Assembly (NCBI GenBank): GCA_026399445.1
Contig: JAPLRA010000306.1
Location: 1-5,098 of the forward strand
Direction of reading: 5' to 3'
Length of the DNA: 5,098 nucleotides
Origin: Sulfuritalea sp.
GTDB lineage: Bacteria; Pseudomonadota; Gammaproteobacteria; Burkholderiales; Rhodocyclaceae
Shown here: positions 1 to 5,098 of the stretch, in pieces
Position numbering within the stretch: position 1 is the first letter of the stretch
How the letters are laid out: every line of letters begins with the position of its first letter
Translations under genes and position numbers: made by a program
Notes under the pieces: generated by a model
Told to the model about the DNA's origin: nothing
Database searches by the model: none
What the model saw: the letters and a program-made list of their open reading frames with translations, nothing else

Positions 1-477
1 AGTAATGCGTCCGGCGCCCTTGCTGTCGTAGGGCCCGAACCATTCCTCGCGTTCCACCAGGGCGCCTACGCCCATGCCGGGCGAGCCGTCGCTGGCGGGC
101 TCGACGACGCGGATGCGGCCGTGCTCGGTGGGATGGAAGACGTGATAGAAGGGATAGCGGGTGCCGTTGATTTCGACGCTCGAAATTGGCAGCACCCGAT
201 ACCACCACGCCAGCATTTCGGGACGAATCCCGCTGAGCGGTAGGTGCGTGATTTCGATCCGCAGGCGACCGTCGGCCAGCACCGAATGCGAGGCCTTGCC
301 CAGCCGGTAGTCCGGCACGCTCCAGGGCAACTGGCGTGGCGCATCGTGCACCAGCCCGCCGCCCGGCTTGAGCCACAGCAGGCCGAGGCCGAGCAGCAGC
401 GCCAGGCCGAGGATCGCGACGAGACGGCGACGACCGCCGCCGCGCCTGCCCACTTCGGAATCTGCCGGTTGTTCCAT
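1..477 (-). CDS. Membrane-anchored protein resembling the DAPG hydrolase (PhlG) family, C-terminus beyond the window
   Basis: The first 159 residues are visible and the frame is open to the window edge. An Arg-rich N-terminus (11-18, RRGGGRRR) precedes one hydrophobic segment (about 19-36), predicting a signal anchor with the rest of the chain in the periplasm. The domain that follows reads LPLSGIRPEMLAWWYRVLP (79-97), then RYPFYHVFHPTEH (107-119) and VEREEWFGPY (141-150). The PEMxxWW stretch followed by a Tyr/His-Pro/His cluster recalls, from memory, the DAPG hydrolase family, zinc enzymes cleaving a carbon-carbon bond in diacetylphloroglucinol. His112, His115, His119 and Glu142/144/145 are candidate metal ligands, which I infer without an alignment. 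True PhlG is a soluble protein, so the membrane anchor is unusual. The ATG at 477 follows the MFS stop by four bases; GAAGG lies almost against the ATG, so translation probably depends on coupling. Existence of the gene is nearly certain; the family call is tentative. Confidence 0.72.
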   Translation of the reverse strand, partial: MEQPADSEVGRRGGGRRRLVAILGLALLLGLGLLWLKPGGGLVHDAPRQLPWSVPDYRLGKASHSVLADGRLRIEITHLPLSGIRPEMLAWWYRVLPISSVEINGTRYPFYHVFHPTEHGRIRVVEPASDGSPGMGVGALVEREEWFGPYDSKGAGRIT

Positions 478-481
478 GCCT

Positions 482-1657
482 TCAGTTCGACATTCGCCGC
501 AGCTGGGGCATAAGCGCCGCACCCAGCAGCGCAACGCAGGCCAGCCCGGCACCGGAGATCAGCAGCGCATCGGTGACGCCGGCGTTGCGCACCAGCACGC
601 CGGCCACCACGCCCGAGGAGGCCGGAATCACCTGCGAGATGATCGAATAGATGCTCATGATGCGCCCGCGCATGGCTTCCGGTGCCTGGCCCTGGATGCC
701 GGCGACGACGAAGCTGATCACCATGCCGCCGAGCATGCCCATGCCGCCCAGCACCGCGGCCGACACCGTGGCGCTGGTCCATAGGCTCAAGCTGCCGAAC
801 AGCAGGCTCGCCAACATGGTGCCGGCGAAGATGGCCGCACCATGATGCAGGCGCTTGCCGAGGAACAGGGCCGAGACGCCGCCCACGATCAATGCGAATG
901 CCATCAGGCCCAGATAGCCGCCGCGCTGCACTTCGGACAGCCCGAGCACTTCTCGCGCGAGCTTGGGCAGGATGATTTGCATCGGGCCGGTCATGGCATA
1001 GGCAATGATCGCGGCGAGGATCAATTGCGCCAGCAGCGGGTTGGCGCCGACGGCGGCGAAGCCTTCGCGCAGTTCGGCGAATACGCCCTGCCGGGGGCGG
1101 TCGCTGCCCCTGGTCCGCGTGCCCAGCAGCAACAGCGAAGAGGTGGCGAACAGGCCCATGCCGGTGGCGAACACCGCGGGCCAGCCCGCTTGGCTTCTCA
1201 CCGCGCCGATGACCACGGGCGCGAGGCCGAAGCCGATCAGCACCTGCAGGTTGAAGATGATGGTGGCCGGCCGCAGCTTCGCCGGCGGCGCGATCTGCCC
1301 CAGCGTGGCCAGCCGCGCGGGGCCGACGAAGGACCACGCCAGGCCGCCTAGGAAGGCCGAGAACAGCGTCCACGCAACGCGGGTTTCGGCGCTGGCGCCG
1401 GCATCGGTCCACCACAAGCCGGTCAGGCAGAGCAGGAACAAGCCTTGCGCCGCATGGATCACCCGCGTCGGCGAAATCCGGTCGCAGAGCACGCCGGCGA
1501 ACCAGCCGAAGACGATCGAAGTACCGAACGACAGCCCGAAGCCGATCCCCGACAGCAGGTCGGAGCCCACCTTCTCCTGCAGGTACAGGATGACGCTGTA
1601 ATTGACCAGATGCCCGCCGGTGAAGGCGAGCAGGCACGAGAGGTAGAAGGCTGGCAT
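482..1657 (-). CDS. MFS transporter, MFS_3 (drug/solute exporter-like) type
   Basis: A complete 391-residue integral membrane protein with about 12 hydrophobic segments, the usual size for the major facilitator superfamily. The loop between helices 2 and 3 carries a motif-A-like sequence GVLCDRISPTRV (55-66), including Asp59 and Arg60. The stretch GPARLATLGQIAPPAKLRPA (112-131) and the second-half equivalent APEAMRGRIMSIYSI (325-339) are characteristic of the MFS_3 group, which includes EntS-like exporters. It probably moves a small molecule across the inner membrane by proton coupling; direction and substrate are unknown. Start: the frame is closed by the previous gene's TAG nine bases upstream, so the ATG at 1657 is effectively the only choice. 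AGGCG (1668-1664), overlapping that stop, may serve as a weak ribosome binding site. The N-terminal tail before helix 1 is very short. Placement between a periplasmic heme protein and an anchored hydrolase suggests it carries the pathway's substrate or product. Confidence 0.92.
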   Translation of the reverse strand: MPAFYLSCLLAFTGGHLVNYSVILYLQEKVGSDLLSGIGFGLSFGTSIVFGWFAGVLCDRISPTRVIHAAQGLFLLCLTGLWWTDAGASAETRVAWTLFSAFLGGLAWSFVGPARLATLGQIAPPAKLRPATIIFNLQVLIGFGLAPVVIGAVRSQAGWPAVFATGMGLFATSSLLLLGTRTRGSDRPRQGVFAELREGFAAVGANPLLAQLILAAIIAYAMTGPMQIILPKLAREVLGLSEVQRGGYLGLMAFALIVGGVSALFLGKRLHHGAAIFAGTMLASLLFGSLSLWTSATVSAAVLGGMGMLGGMVISFVVAGIQGQAPEAMRGRIMSIYSIISQVIPASSGVVAGVLVRNAGVTDALLISGAGLACVALLGAALMPQLRRMSN

Positions 1658-1666
1658 GGGGATCGC

Positions 1667-3433
1667 CTATTGCGGCGTCAACTCCATCAGTGTCGGCTGT
1701 GTGTCCTCGATCATCCAGCTCGGAAACGAGGCACCGGTCAGATAGACCTTGCCGTCCGGCGAGAACTCGACGTCGCGGGTGAAGGTGACGCGGCGCTGCA
1801 TGGGGAACATCGTCCACTTCTGCGTCGCGATGTCGAGGCGATAGACCGAATCGGAATTGGTGCCATTGACCCAGACCTGGTGCCGCGCGCGGTCGACGTT
1901 GAGGGAGTAGGGCGTGTCGCTGCCCTTTGGCAGCACCGGCAGTTCGTAGCGGGTGAAGGCACCTGTCTTCGGCTCGTAGCGCGCAATCTGCGATTCGTTG
2001 AAGGCAGCGATCCACAGGTTGCCGTCGCGGTCCGAGCGCAGGCGGCGCGGGGCCTTGAACGGCGTCTTGATCATGGTCACGACACCCGTGTCCGGGTCGA
2101 CCGAGGCAATCTCGTCGGTATGCAGGCGGGCGATCCAGGCCTTGCCGTCCGGCGTTACGTCGATGCCATAGGGTAGCGGCACGCCGGTCGATACGTGGTC
2201 GACCTTGACGTAATTGGCGATCGGAATGCCATAGCCGAGCAGCTTGAAAATGAAAGGCGTCAGCGCGACGGTGATCTTCTCCATGGTGCTGCGGAAGGGC
2301 AGGTCGTAGTAGCTGAACTTCTTTGCCGCGCGGTCGAACATCGCTACCTGGTTGGACAGCGCCAGCGTGAACCAGACGCGGTCCTTCGCATCGAAGCGGA
2401 TCGTGTGCGGGTAGAAGCCGCGGTCCATTTCATGCGCCGTGAAAACCTTGCTCACCGGGTCGAACTCCAAAAGTCGGCGCTGGTAGGACGGCGTGATGAA
2501 GATGTGCTGGTCCTTCGGCGATTCCGCCAGCGAGTGGATGCCCTGGTAGGTCTCGTGCTTGGGGAAGTCGCGCAGCCGCCCGGCAAGCAGGCCGCCGAGC
2601 TTGTCGCCCGGCTGCGGCGGAATCTTGTACACCGTGTATTTGCCGGTTTTCGGATCGACTTCATAGACCCGGTCCTGCAGGTTGTCGCCGACATAGACCA
2701 GGCCATTGCTGTGGAACAGCAGGTCGTGCATTTGCGAAAAGGCGTCGCCGATCGGCATTTCGCGAATGCTCGCGGCGGCCAGCGTCGGCGACCACGGCGT
2801 GCCTTCCGGCACCAGCGCCGGATTGGCGTGGATCTTCTGCCAGTGCGCTTCGAGCATGGCCGGAATTTTCTGCTGGCCTTCGGTAGACAGCCGCGCGCCG
2901 TAGCGCACCATGCGCTTGATCACCTCATCCCATTCCGCCGCCGGGCGATTGCGGCGCAAGAGCGCGCTGCCCTGCTGGTGGCAGAAATTGCACTGGAGCA
3001 TGAATTCCTTTTTGAGGTTTTCGTCGCCGAAGTCGATGGTCGACGACCAGGCGTTGCCCGGCCGCTGCTCCGCCAGCGCGGCAGCATCGGTCTCGACGCT
3101 CATCGCCAGCTTGCCCTTGAGTTCGGCGGGCGAGACGATGCGATCCTGATAGCCCGGCTTGCGCAGCCGCACCTGCCACGGATGCTCGGCCGGCGGGATG
3201 TCCGCGCGGCCGGCGCTGTCGGTGAAGCGGGTGATTTCGATGTACGCCTGCTGGGGCTTGCCGCTGGCCGGGTAGCCGTTGTCCGAGGTGTCGATCGCCG
3301 CCGGCTTGACCGGTTGGCGGCTGACCATCACGGTTGCCAGCGGTTTGCCGTTGCCGTCGACCACGGTGATCGGTGCGGCCAGCGCCGCGCCGGCAACGAA
3401 GGCAACAGCCGTCAGCAGCGATACCGGTGACAA
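1667..3433 (-). CDS. Exported single-heme c-type cytochrome / streptogramin-lyase-like beta-propeller fusion protein
   Basis: About 588 residues in the continuous frame. Residues 1-20 form a hydrophobic leader ending ALAAP, a plausible Sec signal peptide, but with no Lys or Arg near the start. Residues 21-115 look like an Ig or carboxypeptidase-regulatory-like fold (VDGNGKPLATVMVSR, then FTDSAGRADIPP). A heme-attachment motif C148-N-F-C151-H152 follows, then WDEVIKRMVRYGARLS, where Met175 could be the second heme ligand (inference). Residues 225-585 carry six or seven repeats of the kind VYEVDPKTGKYTVYKIP, IARYEPKTGAFTRYELP and VYRLDIATQKWTMFP, matching Vgb/NHL/SMP-30 propellers. A hydrophobic insert (about 380-418) interrupts the repeats. 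Heme attachment requires the periplasm. The function may be oxidation or lyase chemistry on a small molecule, with heme as electron outlet; this is inference. The start is doubtful: this frame opens after a TGA at 3451-3449, its only usual start codon before residue 37 is the TTG at 3433, and that has no ribosome binding site. The true start may be the ATG at 3470 in another frame. Confidence 0.82.
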   Translation of the reverse strand: MSPVSLLTAVAFVAGAALAAPITVVDGNGKPLATVMVSRQPVKPAAIDTSDNGYPASGKPQQAYIEITRFTDSAGRADIPPAEHPWQVRLRKPGYQDRIVSPAELKGKLAMSVETDAAALAEQRPGNAWSSTIDFGDENLKKEFMLQCNFCHQQGSALLRRNRPAAEWDEVIKRMVRYGARLSTEGQQKIPAMLEAHWQKIHANPALVPEGTPWSPTLAAASIREMPIGDAFSQMHDLLFHSNGLVYVGDNLQDRVYEVDPKTGKYTVYKIPPQPGDKLGGLLAGRLRDFPKHETYQGIHSLAESPKDQHIFITPSYQRRLLEFDPVSKVFTAHEMDRGFYPHTIRFDAKDRVWFTLALSNQVAMFDRAAKKFSYYDLPFRSTMEKITVALTPFIFKLLGYGIPIANYVKVDHVSTGVPLPYGIDVTPDGKAWIARLHTDEIASVDPDTGVVTMIKTPFKAPRRLRSDRDGNLWIAAFNESQIARYEPKTGAFTRYELPVLPKGSDTPYSLNVDRARHQVWVNGTNSDSVYRLDIATQKWTMFPMQRRVTFTRDVEFSPDGKVYLTGASFPSWMIEDTQPTLMELTPQ

Positions 3434-3466
3434 GGCCGAAAAGCAGGGTCACTAAATGCGTCAGGA

Positions 3467-4276
3467 TCATGGCTTGTCCTTGAATCCGAATTCGGCGCCG
3501 ACGCGGCGCTTCATGGTACGGGCATAGGTGGTCGGCAGCAGGCGGCTGAGCCACCACGCCAGGCGCGAGGTACGGTCGGGCAGCAGCAGGGCGCGGCCTT
3601 CGCTCATGGCGTCGAAAATACGCGCGGCGATGTCTTCCGGCGTCGATTCGCCGCCGGCGGTGATGCGCGGGCCGCTGGCGGTCAAGGCCGCGGCACCGAT
3701 GCCGGTGCTGATGAAGGACGGGCAGACCAGCGTCACGCCGACGCCGGCATCTTCGACTTCGGTACGCAGGCTGTCGAAAAAGCCGTGCAGCGCATGCTTG
3801 CTGGCGGCGTAGCCAGTGCGGCCGATCAGCGGCGCGTAGCCGGCGACGCTGGAAATCGCCGCGATCACCCCGCGCCGTGCCGTGATGTGGGGCAGGGCGG
3901 CATGCGTCAGATACAGCGCGCCGAAGAAATTCACTTCCATGACGCGGCGGATCACGTCCGGGTCGGTGTCCCGCAACAGGCTGCGCTGCGAGATGCCGGC
4001 ATTGTTGATCAGGCCGTCGAGCGCGCCGAAGTCCGCCACGGTCCGCTCGACGGCGATGCGGCAGGCGTCGGCATCGGCGATGTCGCCGGGCAGGGCGAGG
4101 ACATCCGCGCCTGTCTTGTTCAAGGCTGTCGTCAGCGCATCGAGCCGGCCGGCATCGAGGTCCATCGCGGCAATCCGCGCTCCGGCCGCCGCGAAACGGT
4201 GGCACAGGGCCGCGCCCAATCCGCCGGCAGCGCCGCTGATAAGGATGGCCTTGCCCTTGAAGTCGCGGCGACTCAT
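3467..4276 (-). CDS. Classical short-chain dehydrogenase/reductase (SDR), probably NAD(H)-dependent
   Basis: A complete 269-residue classical SDR, cytoplasmic, that should oxidise an alcohol or reduce a ketone. All family hallmarks are present: the nucleotide loop SGAAGGLG (14-21), Asp39 at the end of strand 2 (AAMDLD), which favours NAD over NADP, GDIAD (64-68), NNAG (91-94), catalytic Asn116, Ser143 in ISSVAG, Tyr156 and Lys160 in YAASK, and CPSF (185-188). The C-terminus extends about 40 residues beyond the core with a Trp/Leu- and Arg-rich stretch (residues 238-260), which could be a substrate lid or a peripheral membrane contact (inference). Start: the ATG at 4276 overlaps the preceding stop as ATGA and has AAGG four bases upstream (4281-4284). 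The stop overlaps another ATG (3470), which concerns the next gene. Catalytic residues are intact, so it is probably active. The substrate is unknown; the neighbouring epimerase-type SDR suggests both act on one pathway. Confidence 0.93.
   Translation of the reverse strand: MSRRDFKGKAILISGAAGGLGAALCHRFAAAGARIAAMDLDAGRLDALTTALNKTGADVLALPGDIADADACRIAVERTVADFGALDGLINNAGISQRSLLRDTDPDVIRRVMEVNFFGALYLTHAALPHITARRGVIAAISSVAGYAPLIGRTGYAASKHALHGFFDSLRTEVEDAGVGVTLVCPSFISTGIGAAALTASGPRITAGGESTPEDIAARIFDAMSEGRALLLPDRTSRLAWWLSRLLPTTYARTMKRRVGAEFGFKDKP
3468..3481 (-). promoter_or_regulatory. Strong ribosome binding site and ATG start at the end of the SDR gene
   Basis: AAGGA (3481-3477) lies six bases before an ATG (3470-3468) that overlaps the SDR stop as ATGA. 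This is the best-formed translation start in the window and repeats the layout at 4276. It opens a frame beginning MILTHLVTLLFGLVTG, a leader-like hydrophobic peptide, but that frame is one base out of register with the heme/propeller coding frame. It is probably the real start of the next gene, with a frameshift or sequence error shortly after, or else a short leader ORF. Confidence 0.65.
4273..4276 (-). other. ATGA stop/start overlap coupling the two SDR genes
   Basis: The TGA of the epimerase-type gene (4275-4273) shares bases with the ATG of the classical SDR gene (4276-4274). AAGG lies at 4281-4284, inside the upstream gene. This arrangement commonly gives translational coupling and roughly equal synthesis of the two proteins. 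Confidence 0.85.
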
Positions 4277-5098
4277 GTCGCCTTGCCCTGGCGCGACTTG
4301 CGGTAAAGCTCGAACACTTCGGCCGAGCTCAGCTTAGGCACATAGCCGAACTCCCGCTTGAGCCGGGTGTTGAGCAGCACCGGCCGATAGCGCAGGAAGT
4401 CGAGCTGCTCCGGGCCGTACTGCGTGAGATTGAGTTTCTTCAGCAGCCACAGCGCGGCCCGCAGCAGGCCGGCTGGCAGCACCACGCAGCGCTTGCCCAG
4501 CCGCTCGGCGATTTCGTGGATAGTCAGCTTGCCGTCGCCCGCGACGTTGAAAATCCCCGTCACCGGCGAATCGATGCCGTGCAACATGGCGCCGACCACG
4601 TCCTGGTCGTGGATGAAAACGAAGGGGCTCTCGGAACCAGCAATCGCGATCAGGCGGGGCTTTTCAAAGAGGTCGGTGATCTGGTTCTTCACCGTCGGGC
4701 CGAGGATGGTGCCGATGCGGAAGATGATCTGTTCCAGTTGCGGCTGCGTGCGCCGGTAGTCGGCCAGCATTTCCTCGACCAGCCTCTTGTGGTGCGAATA
4801 GGCGAAGGCCTCGTTGCCGCGCACGGGGGCATCCTCGGTCAGCCAGTCCGGATTGTCCGCGTGGTAGCCGTAGGCCGCGCCGGACGACGACACGATGATG
4901 CGCTTCACATGGTGGCGGACGCAGGCCTCCAGCAGGTTCTTGGTGCCATTGACGTCGACGTCGTACTCGAATTCGCGGTTGCTCTTCTTGCCCGGCGTGA
5001 CGATTGAGGCCAGATGCACCACGGTGTCGATGCCGTGGCGGGCGATGATCTCGGCAATGTCGGCCGAACGGATATCCGCTACCGCGTAGTCGACGCCC
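4273..5098 (-). CDS. Extended-SDR NAD-dependent epimerase/dehydratase family protein (N-terminus beyond the window)
   Basis: The reading frame is open to the window edge, so the gene begins outside; 274 residues are visible. A GTG at 5022 is internal: codons upstream of it read GVDYAVADIRS and GIDTVVHLAS, normal for the second half of an extended-SDR Rossmann fold. Only about 40 residues, including the glycine-rich nucleotide loop, should be missing. Visible motifs, numbered from the first full codon, are HLAS (28-31), DVNGT (48-52), the serine run VSSSGAAYG (69-77, likely catalytic Ser72) and YSHHK (Tyr100, Lys104). The later part holds RIGTILGP and the FNVAGDG strand typical of NAD(P)-dependent sugar epimerase/dehydratase relatives. 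The family performs NAD(P)-dependent epimerisation, dehydration or reduction of sugar nucleotides and other alcohols or ketones in the cytoplasm. The substrate cannot be read here. The stop overlaps the next start by 4 bases (ATGA), so the two SDR genes are probably translationally coupled. The family call is firm; the reaction is unknown. Confidence 0.9.
   Translation of the reverse strand, partial: GVDYAVADIRSADIAEIIARHGIDTVVHLASIVTPGKKSNREFEYDVDVNGTKNLLEACVRHHVKRIIVSSSGAAYGYHADNPDWLTEDAPVRGNEAFAYSHHKRLVEEMLADYRRTQPQLEQIIFRIGTILGPTVKNQITDLFEKPRLIAIAGSESPFVFIHDQDVVGAMLHGIDSPVTGIFNVAGDGKLTIHEIAERLGKRCVVLPAGLLRAALWLLKKLNLTQYGPEQLDFLRYRPVLLNTRLKREFGYVPKLSSAEVFELYRKSRQGKAT

Noticed and set aside
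66..2015. Long minus-strand open frame of about 649 codons across the MFS gene and its neighbours
   Set aside because: The translation is Arg/Gly/Ala-rich with no family motifs. It overlaps the well-supported MFS, hydrolase and propeller genes in another frame; GC-rich DNA rarely has stops in such frames.
2195..3430. Antisense open frame of about 411 codons opposite the heme/propeller gene
   Set aside because: It mirrors a gene with clear domain motifs on the other strand. Its protein is low-complexity Arg/Val/Asp-rich with no recognisable domain.
3434..3450. Programmed +1 frameshift at CTTTTC, as in the release factor 2 gene
   Set aside because: CTT can slip to TTT, but no stop codon follows in the zero frame and no stimulatory Shine-Dalgarno-like element lies just upstream. 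An indel is a simpler explanation.
2925..4205. Minus-strand frame of about 426 codons spanning the SDR/propeller junction
   Set aside because: Mostly a shadow of the SDR and heme/propeller genes. Only its internal ATG at 3470 with the AAGGA site is meaningful, and that is reported separately.
4273..5022. GTG at 5022 as the start of the epimerase-type gene
   Set aside because: The frame stays open to 5098 and the upstream codons encode conserved extended-SDR sequence leading into the HLAS strand, so this GTG is an internal valine.
1..5098. RNA genes, CRISPR arrays, insertion sequences, terminators or promoters
   Set aside because: Reading both strands showed no direct-repeat arrays, tRNA-like cloverleaf, transposase motifs, inverted repeats with T-runs or convincing promoter boxes. 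Nearly every base lies inside one of the five genes.

Overview
The window holds five consecutive genes, all on the minus strand and read from right to left. The spacing is very tight: two 4-base ATGA stop/start overlaps, one gap of about 33 bases that is probably only apparent, and gaps of 9 and 4 bases. This looks like the interior of one operon. No promoter or terminator is visible, and both outer genes are cut by the window edges. High G+C, Shine-Dalgarno-type starts, a covalent-heme motif in an exported protein and long antisense open frames fit a high-GC Gram-negative bacterium. A beta- or gammaproteobacterium is my guess; no taxonomic marker is present.

In transcription order: (1) an extended-SDR, NAD-dependent epimerase/dehydratase-type protein missing its N-terminus (5098 to 4273); (2) a classical SDR oxidoreductase (4276 to 3467); (3) an exported protein joining an Ig/carboxypeptidase-regulatory-like segment, a single-heme CxxCH domain and a streptogramin-lyase (Vgb)-like beta-propeller (3433 or 3470 to 1667); (4) an MFS transporter of the MFS_3 type (1657 to 482); (5) the first 159 residues of a membrane-anchored protein resembling the DAPG hydrolase (PhlG) family (477 to 1).

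Taken together, two cytoplasmic nucleotide-dependent redox enzymes, a periplasmic heme/propeller protein, a transporter and a possibly periplasm-facing hydrolase suggest a small-molecule conversion pathway spanning the inner membrane. The sequence does not reveal the substrate.

The most notable sequence-level oddity is the 5' end of the heme/propeller gene. The well-placed AAGGA and ATGA start at 3470 lies one frame away from the long coding frame, whose only usable start is a TTG at 3433 without a ribosome binding site.
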